Source: Allobosea sp. OK403 (lineage in GTDB: Bacteria; Pseudomonadota; Alphaproteobacteria; Rhizobiales; Beijerinckiaceae). Taken from it: DNA of 64,000 bases. Shown piece by piece: positions 27,233 through 34,676 of this stretch; position 1 is the first letter of the stretch; every line of letters begins with the position of its first letter. The notes below the pieces were generated by a model that did not search any database, was not told the origin of the DNA, and saw only the letters and a program-made list of their open reading frames with translations. The stretch lies in contig NZ_FOQV01000001.1 in NCBI RefSeq assembly GCF_900113835.1, positions 496,001 through 560,000 of the forward strand, read 5' to 3'. The position numbers were made by a program, and so were the translations under genes.

Positions 27233-28320
27233 TTCACATTTTGCGGCGTGATACCGGCAGCCTGCAGCGAGGCCGCCCATTTCGCGATCTCCGCATTGAG
27301 GCGCTTCGCATGCGCCTCGCGGGTCCAGTCGCTCTCCGGGAAAACCTGGGTGCCGGCCGATTTGAAGCGCTCGAGCACTGTGGGATCCTTGAGCGCCGCC
27401 CTGAGCGCGCCGTTGAGTTTGTCGAGCACAGGGGTGGGCGTGCCCTTCGGGGCGTAGAGCCCGTGCCAGATCGTCATCTCGAGATCCGTGCCGGTTTCGC
27501 GCGCCGTCGGCGTGTTGGGCAGGACATCGAGGCGCTGGGGCGAGGTTACGGCATAGGCGCGGATTTTGTCGCCCTGGATCTGCGGCACCGCCGTGGTCGA
27601 CTGGTCGCAAAGCAGATCGACCTGCCCGGAGACGAGATCGTTCATTGCCGGCCCTGTGCCGCGATAGGCGACTTGGGTGAATTTCACGCCGAGCGCCTGG
27701 CCCAGCAGCACGGCGCAGAGATGCGCGTTCGAGCCGATGCCGGCATGGGCGATCGTCAGCTTCTCGGCCTGGAGCTTGGCATAGGGAAAGAACGCCTTGG
27801 CATCGACCGGCGGCAAGGCGAGCTTGCCTGCGAGCACCATTGGACCGGCATTGATCAGGCCGACCGGCGCGAAGGCCGTGCGTGTGTCATAGGTCAGATT
27901 GCCGTAGAGCGCGGGCGCCGCGGCGAGGGCGAGATGGTGGATCAGCAGCGTATGTCCATCCGGCTCTGCCGCCGCGAGGCGTCGCGCTCCTGCCGTGCCG
28001 CCGGCGCCGGCGACGTTCTCGACGAGGATCGGCTGACCGAGCGTGCGCCCCATATGGTCGCCGACCAGGCGGGCGATGACGTCGCTTGGCCCTCCGGCGG
28101 CGAAGGGCACGATCAGGGCGATCGGCTTGCTGGGAAAGCTCTGGGCCCAGGCTGGCATGGCAAGCCCCAGGGCCAGCAGGCCTCCGAGTGCTAGGGCAAT
28201 TTTCGATCCTATTGGATCGTTCAATTGTTCTAGCCCTTTGTTTTGTCGCGTTTTCCTAGCGCGAACCGGTATCCACTTCGCTCGAAAACGCTCTAGGCGT
28301 CTTATGATGTTCGCTGGCAT
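27229..28320 (-). CDS. TctC-type solute-binding protein with a repeat element inside the signal-peptide region
   Basis: Periplasmic binding protein of the tripartite tricarboxylate transporter family (Bug/TctC): mature part starts QSFPSKPIALIVPFAAGG and has VENVAGAGGTAGARRLA and APKGTPTPVLDKLN. The ATG at 28320 follows a perfect GGAGG. After MPANIIRR comes a 34-codon insert (about residues 9-42) that is a copy of the genomic repeat, then the hydrophobic signal core ALGGLLALGLAMPAWA. Removing 102 bp between the two CTAG sequences restores an ordinary signal peptide. It lies 69 bp downstream of the GntR gene. No TctA/TctB is nearby. Context suggests sulfolactate or another sulfonate as ligand. 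Confidence 0.88.
   Translation of the reverse strand: MPANIIRRLERFRAKWIPVRARKTRQNKGLEQLNDPIGSKIALALGGLLALGLAMPAWAQSFPSKPIALIVPFAAGGPSDVIARLVGDHMGRTLGQPILVENVAGAGGTAGARRLAAAEPDGHTLLIHHLALAAAPALYGNLTYDTRTAFAPVGLINAGPMVLAGKLALPPVDAKAFFPYAKLQAEKLTIAHAGIGSNAHLCAVLLGQALGVKFTQVAYRGTGPAMNDLVSGQVDLLCDQSTTAVPQIQGDKIRAYAVTSPQRLDVLPNTPTARETGTDLEMTIWHGLYAPKGTPTPVLDKLNGALRAALKDPTVLERFKSAGTQVFPESDWTREAHAKRLNAEIAKWAASLQAAGITPQNVN
28191..28296 (-). repeat. 106-bp palindromic repeat, copy 2, translated in frame within tctC
   Basis: Read on the minus strand it starts CTAGAGCGTTTTCGAGCG, carries ATACCGGTTCGCG, then the CAATTGAACGATCC hairpin module, and ends at CCCTAG. The frame used by tctC is open across its whole length and the insert is a multiple of three. 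CTAG at both borders could be a target duplication or part of the element. Confidence 0.85.
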
Positions 28321-28389
28321 CCATTTCCTCCGGTTTTGAAACCGCTCTGCGGCGGCTTGGTGGGAAAGCGAGCGATCGGACCTGGCGCG

Positions 28390-29151
28390 TCAGCGCAGGT
28401 CGGACAGGTAGTGGGCCTCCTTGGTCAGGCAGATGCTCAGGCGTCGCTCGACCGGCGAGCCATCGAGCGAAAAGGCGATGCGGTCGATCCGCAGGGCAGC
28501 TGTGCCGACCGGGGCTGCGAGCAGGCCGGCCTCGTCGGCGTCGAGCGCCACGGCCTTCAAGCGCTCCCGCGCATTGGCGATCGTCACACCGTAGCGGGCG
28601 GCGAACAGGCTGTAGAGATTATTGGGGATCGGCCCCGCCTCCAGCCCTGGAAAGACGCGCTGCGGCAAGGTCAGCGTCTCCAGAATGATTGGGACGGCAT
28701 CGAGCGACCGCAGTCGGCGGATGCGGATGACATCGGCTTCTCCGTCGAGGTCGAGCGCCACGCATTCGGCGTCATCGGCCTTGCCGGTCTCCACCCCCAG
28801 CACGGTGCTGTCAGGAAAGCGGCGCTCGCCATCGTCGTGAACCAGCTTGAAGAACTGGAACAGGATGCGCCGCTCGTCATGCTCGGCGACGAAGGTGCCG
28901 CGGCCCTGGCGGCGAACCAGCAGGTTCTCGGCAGCGAGCTCGTCGAGCGCCTTGCGTACCGTACCCTGGCTGACGCCGATCTCGGTGGCGAGCTGGCCTT
29001 CGCTGGGCAGGCTTTCGCCCGGCGCCCAGACGCCATCCACGAGCCGCCTGACGAAGATCGCCTTGACCTGCCGGTAGAGCGGCCGGAAGCCGAGTGGCTC
29101 GGCTGTGTCGGCGATGCGGCGCCCGGGATTTTCTGTCTTGTGCACACTCAT
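28390..29151 (-). CDS. GntR-family (HutC/UTRA) regulator of the sulfolactate cluster
   Basis: 253 residues from the ATG at 29151. An N-terminal GntR winged helix (about 22-90, with LPSEGQLATEIGVSQGTVRKAL) precedes a UTRA ligand-binding domain (about 105-250). It is divergent from suyA and heads the leftward pair with tctC. The 14-bp palindrome GTCTTATATAAGAC in the shared promoter, 3 bp from its start codon, is the likely operator for autoregulation and control of the suy-slc operon. The effector is probably sulfolactate or a downstream metabolite (inference). A longer frame to 29217 would read through the operator and is less likely. Confidence 0.9.
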   Translation of the reverse strand: MSVHKTENPGRRIADTAEPLGFRPLYRQVKAIFVRRLVDGVWAPGESLPSEGQLATEIGVSQGTVRKALDELAAENLLVRRQGRGTFVAEHDERRILFQFFKLVHDDGERRFPDSTVLGVETGKADDAECVALDLDGEADVIRIRRLRSLDAVPIILETLTLPQRVFPGLEAGPIPNNLYSLFAARYGVTIANARERLKAVALDADEAGLLAAPVGTAALRIDRIAFSLDGSPVERRLSICLTKEAHYLSDLR

Positions 29152-29153
29152 AT

Positions 29154-29167
29154 GTCTTATATAAGAC
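29154..29167. promoter_or_regulatory. GntR-type operator in the divergent promoter
   Basis: Perfect palindrome GTCTTAT/ATAAGAC. It overlaps a tentative rightward promoter TTGTGC (29138-29143), 16 bp, TATAAG (29160-29165), and lies directly before the regulator's start codon, a placement expected for a repressor controlling both directions. Confidence 0.62.
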
Positions 29168-29234
29168 TTGGTCTCATCAAGGTCGAGCGCCGATTTGCCG
29201 GACCGATCTGGCGTCACCCCCGGAGGAGCCCCGA

Positions 29235-29522
29235 ATGAGCAAGCCCCATCTCCTGGTCCATGAAAAGAAGGACACTGTCGGTGTCGTCGTCGTTGAAGGC
29301 CTCAAGGCCGGCACCGACATGCTCGGCGTCGTCACTCACGACAATTCCGATTTTCGCCTGACCGCAAAGATGGACATCCCGATCGGGCACAAGGTCGCGC
29401 TCAAGGACATCAAGGCGGGCGATACGATCTGGAAATACGGCCAGGACATCGGCAAGGCCGTCGCCGATGTGAAGCGGGGCGAGCATCTGCACATCCACAA
29501 CGCCAAGACAAAGCGTTGGTGA
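29235..29522 (+). CDS. suyA: (2R)-sulfolactate sulfo-lyase, alpha (small) subunit
   Basis: 95-residue SAF-domain protein matching the N-terminal domain of UxaA-type altronate dehydratases as a separate polypeptide. GGAGGAGC precedes the ATG. It pairs with the large subunit 85 bp downstream. Split UxaA homologues next to a PSE-family exporter and two sulfolactate-type dehydrogenases are the signature of SuyAB, which cleaves (R)-3-sulfolactate to pyruvate and sulfite. An altronate/galactarate dehydratase role is the main alternative but no uronate genes are present. Family seen; substrate inferred from neighbours. Confidence 0.8.
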   Translation: MSKPHLLVHEKKDTVGVVVVEGLKAGTDMLGVVTHDNSDFRLTAKMDIPIGHKVALKDIKAGDTIWKYGQDIGKAVADVKRGEHLHIHNAKTKRW

Positions 29523-29607
29523 AACAAACAAACCCGCGCAACGGCCTGAAAAGAATCAGCAATGGGCTCCCGGCAAGGTTGAGCCCGCAATGAATAGAGG
29601 AAGCGCC

Positions 29608-30888
29608 ATGTCGATCGTCGCCAATTTCGATCTCGTGAAGGGCAAGCTCGGCCGCATCAAGGGCCGCAAGATCGAGGTGCCGGAATTCAAGGCCCCGATG
29701 GTCCGGCGTCCGACCGGTCGCAGCCTCGATGCCTTCCATGGCTGGCGTCGTGAGAATGGCCGCGTCGGCGTGCGCAACCATGTGCTGCTGCTGCCGCTCG
29801 ATGACCTCTCGAATGCTGCCTGCGAGGCCGTCGCCAACAACATCAAGGGCACGCTGGCGATCCCGCACGCCTATGGTCGGCTCCAGTTCGGCGAGGACCT
29901 CGATATCCATTTCCGCACCCTGATCGGCACCGGTGCGAATCCCAATGTCGCGGCCGTGGTCGTGATCGGCATCGAGGACGGTTGGACCAAGCGCGTCGTC
30001 GACGGCATCGCCGCCACCGGCAAGCCGGTCGTCGGCTTCGGCATCGAGGGCCATGGCGACATCGCCACCATCGCCAAGGCCTCCTATGTCGCCAAGGAGT
30101 TCGTGCAATGGGCGAGCGAATTGCAGCGCGAGAAATGCGGCATCGAGGAGCTATGGGTCTCGACCAAATGCGGCGAGTCCGACACGACCACGGGGCTCTC
30201 CTCCTGCCCGACGGTCGGCAACATGTACGACAAATGGATCCCGCGCGGCATCCATGGCGTCTTCGGCGAAACCTCGGAGATCACCGGCGCCGAGCATCTC
30301 TGCAAGGCGAGGGCTGCGACGCCCGAGGTCGGAGAGCGCTGGTACAAGATGTGGAAGGCCTATCAGGACGACGTCATCGAAGCCCACAAGACCGACGATC
30401 TTTCGGATTCACAGCCAACCAAGGGCAACATCGCCGGCGGCCTGACCACGATCGAGGAGAAGGCGCTCGGCAATCTCGAGAAGATCGGCCGCGAGTGCAA
30501 ATACATCGACATCCTGCAGCCGGCCGAGGCGCCGTCGAAGGGGCCAGGCCTTTATTATATGGACACCTCATCGGCCGCGGCCGAATGCGTGACGCTGATG
30601 GCGGCGGGCGGCTATGTCGTGCACACCTTCCCGACCGGGCAAGGCAACGTCATCGGCAATCCGATCGTTCCGGTCATCAAGATCACCGGTAACCCGAAGA
30701 CGATGCGCACCATGCCCGAGCATATCGACGTCGACGTCTCCGGCATCCTGCGCCGCGACCTCACCATCCCCCAGGCTGGCGATGCGCTGATCCAGAATAT
30801 CGTGCGCACCGCCAATGGCCGGCTGACCGCGTCCGAAGCATTGGGGCATCGCGAATTCTCGATGACCAAGCTCTACCGCTCGGCCTGA
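29608..30888 (+). CDS. suyB: (2R)-sulfolactate sulfo-lyase, beta (large) subunit
   Basis: 426 residues from the ATG at 29608 (AGAGGAAGC upstream). UxaA C-terminal family throughout: [13 protein letters not shown], the Cys-containing [33 protein letters not shown], and [18 protein letters not shown]. In related dehydratases the Cys residues hold iron. It is the catalytic core of the C-S lyase with SuyA. The ~40 N-terminal residues before the domain are basic and may contact SuyA. It is followed by a GC-rich gap with a weak hairpin (about 30902-30932) before the exporter gene. Confidence 0.82.
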   Translation: MSIVANFDLVKGKLGRIKGRKIEVPEFKAPMVRRPTGRSLDAFHGWRRENGRVGVRNHVLLLPLDDLSNAACEAVANNIKGTLAIPHAYGRLQFGEDLDIHFRTLIGTGANPNVAAVVVIGIEDGWTKRVVDGIAATGKPVVGFGIEGHGDIATIAKASYVAKEFVQWASELQREKCGIEELWVSTKCGESDTTTGLSSCPTVGNMYDKWIPRGIHGVFGETSEITGAEHLCKARAATPEVGERWYKMWKAYQDDVIEAHKTDDLSDSQPTKGNIAGGLTTIEEKALGNLEKIGRECKYIDILQPAEAPSKGPGLYYMDTSSAAAECVTLMAAGGYVVHTFPTGQGNVIGNPIVPVIKITGNPKTMRTMPEHIDVDVSGILRRDLTIPQAGDALIQNIVRTANGRLTASEALGHREFSMTKLYRSA

Positions 30889-30994
30889 TCCGCTGCTATC
30901 AGCCGGAGCGGCGACGCGAGCCGTCGCTTCGGCCCTGTTCTTGCTGAAGTCATTTGCCGAAGCCATCTCGACCAGACGAGTCGGAGCCGCGTTC

Positions 30995-32044
30995 TTGCCC
31001 GTTGCGACAACCTCACCGCTGAGCGCCTGGCGCCCCCTTTTCGAGGGCATCGCGCTCTCGGTCGTCGTCGCCATCGCCTCCGTGCTGGTCGAGCCGCTGC
31101 TCAAGGCCGCAGCCGGCGGCCGCGTCGGCGTCCCCGCCGTCGTGATCGCGCTGGTGATCGGCATGCTGCTGCATCCCTTCGCCAACACCGCCCGCTTCGA
31201 GCCGGGCATGACCTTCTGCGTCAAGAAGCTGCTGCGCTGGGCGATCGGGCTGCTGGGCCTGCGCGTCGCGCTTGGCGACATCATCGCATTGGGCCTTTCG
31301 ACCGCTCTGCTCATCATCGCCTCGATGATCGTGACCGTGATCTGCGGCTTCCTGCTGGCGCGCTGGCTCGGCCGCGAGGCAGGGGTCGGCGCGCTCGCCG
31401 GCGTTGCGACAGCGGTCTGCGGGGCGTCGGCTGCGCTCGCGACCGCGACCGTGGTGCCCGATTATCGCGGCAAGGCGGCCGATGTCGCCTTCACCGTCAT
31501 CGCCATGAACGCCTTCGCGACCCTGGCGATGCTGGCCTATCCCTTGATCTGCGCCTGGCTCAATCTCTCGCCGATGCAGACCGGCATCATGCTGGGCGCG
31601 ACCATCCATGACGTCGCCCAGGTCGTCGGCGCGGGCCAGGCGGTCTCCGACGAGGCCGCCAATGCGGCGATTATCGTCAAGCTGTTCCGGGTGTTCATGC
31701 TGCTGCCGGCGGTGCTGGCGGTGGGCTGGTGGATGGTGCGCGAGGGTGGGCATGCCGAGCATGCGAAGGTGCCGGTCCCGGTCTTCGCGATCGTCTTCCT
31801 CGGCCTGTGCCTGCTCAACAGCCTGCTGACGACGCTGCCGGCGCTGGCGGGCATCTATCTGCCGCTGCGCGACGCCTTGCTCGAGGTTTCTCGCTGGGGT
31901 TTGCTGATCGCCATCGCGGCACTTGGGCTCGGCACCTCCATGGCGGCGATGGCCCGCCTCGGCTGGCGGCATCTCGTGCTGGTCACGGGCACAAGCCTCG
32001 TCATTCTCGTCATCGTCACCGGCGGCCTTCTGGCGCTGGGCTGA
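30995..32044 (+). CDS. suyZ: Putative sulfate/sulfite exporter (PSE/YeiH family, SuyZ-like)
   Basis: About 349 residues with around ten transmembrane segments. PSE-family features are VIALVIGMLLHP, KKLLRWAIGLLGLRVALGDI, TAVCGASAALATATVV and MLGATIHDVAQVVGAG. In Paracoccus pantotrophus the homologue SuyZ accompanies SuyAB and is proposed to export the sulfur anion released by sulfo-lyase. The start is uncertain: no ATG is well placed. TTG at 30995 has GGAG 8 bp upstream; TTG 30941 would add 18 residues. Located between suyB and slcC in the same direction. Confidence 0.82.
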   Translation: MPVATTSPLSAWRPLFEGIALSVVVAIASVLVEPLLKAAAGGRVGVPAVVIALVIGMLLHPFANTARFEPGMTFCVKKLLRWAIGLLGLRVALGDIIALGLSTALLIIASMIVTVICGFLLARWLGREAGVGALAGVATAVCGASAALATATVVPDYRGKAADVAFTVIAMNAFATLAMLAYPLICAWLNLSPMQTGIMLGATIHDVAQVVGAGQAVSDEAANAAIIVKLFRVFMLLPAVLAVGWWMVREGGHAEHAKVPVPVFAIVFLGLCLLNSLLTTLPALAGIYLPLRDALLEVSRWGLLIAIAALGLGTSMAAMARLGWRHLVLVTGTSLVILVIVTGGLLALG

Positions 32045-32125
32045 TCAGGGGAGCGCGAGAAGCGGAAGGCTGCTTCAAGGCGATCTCACCTTTCAACGCT
32101 CGAACGAGAGCCGGCCGGAGACCCC

Positions 32126-33055
32126 ATGGCAGATATCATCATCACCGAATTCATGGATGACGCCGCCGTCGCGATGCTGCGCGCGCGCTACGAGGTCCAT
32201 CACGATCCCGAGCTTTTCGGCAAGCCGGACGAACTGGCTGCGCTGGTTGCGACATCGCCCGCCTTGATCGTGCGCAACCAGACGCAGGTGAGGGGTGCCG
32301 TGCTTGCTGCGGCCAAGGCGCTCAAGGTCGTCGGGCGGCTCGGCGTCGGGCTCGACAATATCGACATGGAAGCCTGCACGGCGCGCGGCATCAAGGTTTT
32401 CCCGGCGACCGGCGCCAACAGCCTGTCCGTGGTCGAATACGTCATCGGCAGCGCCATGGTGTTGCTGCGCGGCGCCTATTTCGCCAATGCTGCGATGGTC
32501 GCCGGAGAATTTCCCAAGACCAAGCTGATCGGCCGCGAGATCGCCGGCAAGCGGCTCGGCCTGGTCGGCTTCGGCGCAATCGCGCGCGACACCGCCAACC
32601 ATGCCCGATTGCTCGGCATGAACGTCGTCGCCTACGATCCCTACGTGCCAGAGGACGATCCGGCCTGGCAGGCGGCCCAGCGTCTCGACCTCGACGCCGT
32701 CCTTTCCAGCGCGGATGTCATCAGCATCCATTTGCCGCTGACGCCGGAAACGCGAGGATTGATCGGCAAGAAGGCCTTTGCCCGGATGAAGCCGGACGCC
32801 GTGCTGGTCAATGCGGCGCGCGGCGGCGTCATGGATGAGGAGGCGCTGATCGCGGCGCTGAAAGGTGGCAAGCTCGGCGGCGCGGCGCTCGACGTCTTCG
32901 AGGAGGAGCCTCTGCGCGAGGGTGGGAAGCGCTTCGCCGGAACGCCCAATCTGATCCTGACGCCGCATATCGCGGGCAACACGGTCGAGTCGAATGGCCG
33001 CGTCTCCGGTCTCGTCGCCGAGCGCGTCATGGCCGCGCTGGAGGGGCGAATATGA
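32126..33055 (+). CDS. slcC: D-2-hydroxyacid dehydrogenase, probable (S)-sulfolactate dehydrogenase
   Basis: 309-residue NAD-dependent D-isomer-specific 2-hydroxyacid dehydrogenase. Nucleotide site GLVGFGAIARDTA (about 147-159), then the catalytic trio Arg in NAARGGVMDEE, Glu in LDVFEEEP and His in LTPHIAGNT. In Chromohalobacter salexigens the enzyme of this family, SlcC, oxidises (S)-sulfolactate to sulfopyruvate, and ComC reduces that to the (R)-isomer; the pair acts as a racemase feeding SuyAB. The comC homologue overlaps its stop here, strongly supporting that role. Phosphoglycerate-type substrates are the alternative. Confidence 0.8.
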   Translation: MADIIITEFMDDAAVAMLRARYEVHHDPELFGKPDELAALVATSPALIVRNQTQVRGAVLAAAKALKVVGRLGVGLDNIDMEACTARGIKVFPATGANSLSVVEYVIGSAMVLLRGAYFANAAMVAGEFPKTKLIGREIAGKRLGLVGFGAIARDTANHARLLGMNVVAYDPYVPEDDPAWQAAQRLDLDAVLSSADVISIHLPLTPETRGLIGKKAFARMKPDAVLVNAARGGVMDEEALIAALKGGKLGGAALDVFEEEPLREGGKRFAGTPNLILTPHIAGNTVESNGRVSGLVAERVMAALEGRI

Positions 33056-34035
33056 CAAAGCTGTCGTTTGAGGCGGTCGAAACCAGGCTCGCGGACCTGT
33101 TCGCAGCGGCTGGCGCATCTCCCGCCAATGCGGCCTCGGTCGCCTGGGCGCTCGTCATGGCCGAGGCCGACGGGCTCAAGGGCCATGGCCTGTCGCGCGT
33201 GCCGACCTATCTCGCCATGCTCAGATCCGGCAAGATCAACGGGCAAGCGGTGCCGATTGCACGCAAGCCGAAGCCCGGCGTTCTGGCGATCGACGCTTGC
33301 CATGGCTTCGCCTATCCGGCGATTGATCTCGCCGTCATCGAATTGCCGGCGCTCGCGCGAGAGCAGGGCGTGGCGATCGCCCCGATCCGGCGTTCGAACC
33401 ATTGCGGCGCAGCAGGCCTCCATGTCGAGCGGTTGGCCGAACAGGGGCTGGTTGCACTGCTTTTCGCCAACACGCCGGCGGCGATCGCGCCTTGGGGCGG
33501 GGCGAAACCCGTCTTCGGCACCAACCCGATCGCTTTTGCCGCGCCGCTCGCCGGCCGCGACCCGCTGGTCATCGACATGGCCCTGTCGAAGGTCGCACGT
33601 GGACCGATCGTGGCAGCGAAGCAAAAGGGCGAGGCCATTCCCGAAGGCTGGGCGCTCGATCCGGCCGGGAAGCCGACAACCGATGCCGCCGCCGCACTCG
33701 CCGGCACCATGGTTCCGCTTGGCGACGCCAAGGGCGCGACGCTGGCGCTCATGGTCGAGATCCTGGCTGCCTCGCTGGTCGGCGCGCATTTCGCTTTCGA
33801 GGCCTCCTCCTTCCTTGACGACAAGGGCGGCCCGCCCGACACCGGCCAGCTCATCCTCGCGATCGATCCCTCCGCCATGGGCGGTCATTGGTTCGATGAG
33901 CGTATGCGGATGCTGGCGCATGCGATCGAGGACCAGGACGGCACGAGGCTGCCAGGCGTCAGACGCTTGAATTTGCGTGCGAAGGCGAGGGCGGAGGGGA
34001 TTGATGTCGCTGAGGAATTTCTGGCGGGCACCTGA
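33052..34035 (+). CDS. comC: Ldh-family oxidoreductase, probable (R)-sulfolactate dehydrogenase
   Basis: 327-residue member of the malate/L-lactate dehydrogenase (type 2) family, NAD(P)-dependent. Diagnostic segments are AEADGLKGHGLSRVPTYL, RRSNHCGAAGLHVE with the active-site His, and GTNPIAFAAPL followed by IDMALSKVARG. Its ATG overlaps the slcC stop (ATGA), so the two are co-translated. With SlcC it would interconvert sulfolactate enantiomers through sulfopyruvate. Malate or ureidoglycolate dehydrogenase activity is possible from family membership alone; context decides. Confidence 0.8.
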   Translation: MTKLSFEAVETRLADLFAAAGASPANAASVAWALVMAEADGLKGHGLSRVPTYLAMLRSGKINGQAVPIARKPKPGVLAIDACHGFAYPAIDLAVIELPALAREQGVAIAPIRRSNHCGAAGLHVERLAEQGLVALLFANTPAAIAPWGGAKPVFGTNPIAFAAPLAGRDPLVIDMALSKVARGPIVAAKQKGEAIPEGWALDPAGKPTTDAAAALAGTMVPLGDAKGATLALMVEILAASLVGAHFAFEASSFLDDKGGPPDTGQLILAIDPSAMGGHWFDERMRMLAHAIEDQDGTRLPGVRRLNLRAKARAEGIDVAEEFLAGT

Positions 34036-34041
34036 CCTTGA

Positions 34042-34356
34042 TCAGGGGGCGCCATCATCGAGAAGGCCCGCCAGATCGCGCCCACCATAGAGGACGCGCA
34101 GGACTGTGACTGTGTTTGCATCGATACGGAATGCAATCGTCACGCGACGATCGAGGCCATAGATGCGCAAGCCCGGCACGAGGTGATCCCGTCGCGTTCC
34201 GCGCTCGGGAAACAGGGACAATGATTCGAAGCTCGCACGGATGCGCAGGATGAAGCCCTTGGCGGTTGCCGGGCTGCTGCTGTAGGCGATCCAATCGTAG
34301 AGCGAATTCAGATCGCCTTCGGCGAGCGGCGATAGCGCAACTTCATACGCCTTCAC
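34042..34356 (-). CDS. parE: ParE/RelE-superfamily toxin
   Basis: 104 residues with the RelE/ParE fold signature: LSPLAEGDLNSLYDWIA at the start, an FPERGTRRDHL central segment, and IAFRIDANTVTVLRVLYGGRDL at the end. It overlaps the antitoxin gene by 14 bp, the normal order antitoxin then toxin. ParE proteins poison DNA gyrase; ParE versus ribosome-dependent RelE cannot be decided by eye, though a ParD-type partner favours ParE. Convergent with comC, 6 bp from its stop. Confidence 0.87.
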   Translation of the reverse strand: MKAYEVALSPLAEGDLNSLYDWIAYSSSPATAKGFILRIRASFESLSLFPERGTRRDHLVPGLRIYGLDRRVTIAFRIDANTVTVLRVLYGGRDLAGLLDDGAP

Positions 34357-34621
34357 GATCGCGTGCCAATCGTTTCAGATGGCGCTCTTCAAGGCGTGCA
34401 AAGACCTCATCCATCGGAACCGAAGGCCGCGGATCGGCGAGCGCTTCTTCGACCTTGGCTTTCAGGATCGCGTCGAACTCGCGCTCCTCGCGCTCCAAGG
34501 CTCGCAAGCCAGCGCGTAGAACCTCGCTCGCCGAAGCATAGGCTCCAGACTCGACCCGCGCCTCCACCTTTGCCTGCATCTCGCCCAACGTCACTGTCAT
34601 GGGGCGACTGGTTCTGGCCAT
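34343..34621 (-). CDS. parD: ParD-like (CopG/ribbon-helix-helix) antitoxin
   Basis: 92 residues from the ATG at 34621, preceded by AAGGAG at ideal spacing. The N-terminal ribbon-helix-helix region (SRPMTVTLGEMQAKVEARVESGAYASASEVLRAG pattern) binds DNA, and the charged C-terminal helix would neutralise the toxin. A 37-bp inverted repeat at 34635-34671 just upstream is the expected autoregulatory operator. It sits right behind the ade stop codon, so the pair has its own promoter. Confidence 0.87.
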   Translation of the reverse strand: MARTSRPMTVTLGEMQAKVEARVESGAYASASEVLRAGLRALEREEREFDAILKAKVEEALADPRPSVPMDEVFARLEERHLKRLARDREGV

Positions 34622-34634
34622 AGATTGCTCCTTG

Positions 34635-34671
34635 CTTGCAGAGTGTATGACACAGTCATGCACTCTGCAAG
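34635..34671. promoter_or_regulatory. parDE autoregulatory operator (37-bp inverted repeat)
   Basis: Arms of 17 bp (CTTGCAGAGTGTATGAC and GTCATGCACTCTGCAAG) with one mismatch and a 3-bp spacer, 13 bp upstream of the parD start and 5 bp after the ade stop. Position and symmetry are typical of antitoxin operators; it may also help end ade transcription. Confidence 0.72.
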
Positions 34672-34676
34672 AATGC

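Noticed and set aside
27127..28296. tctC and its flanking repeats as a composite transposon
   Set aside because: No transposase is encoded and the repeats lack recognisable IS ends; one copy is inside the gene. I keep the bracket as an observation but do not call a mobile element.
29235..30888. SuyA/SuyB as a split altronate or galactarate dehydratase
   Set aside because: Possible by family, but no uronate or hexarate gene is near, while an exporter and both sulfolactate-type dehydrogenases are.
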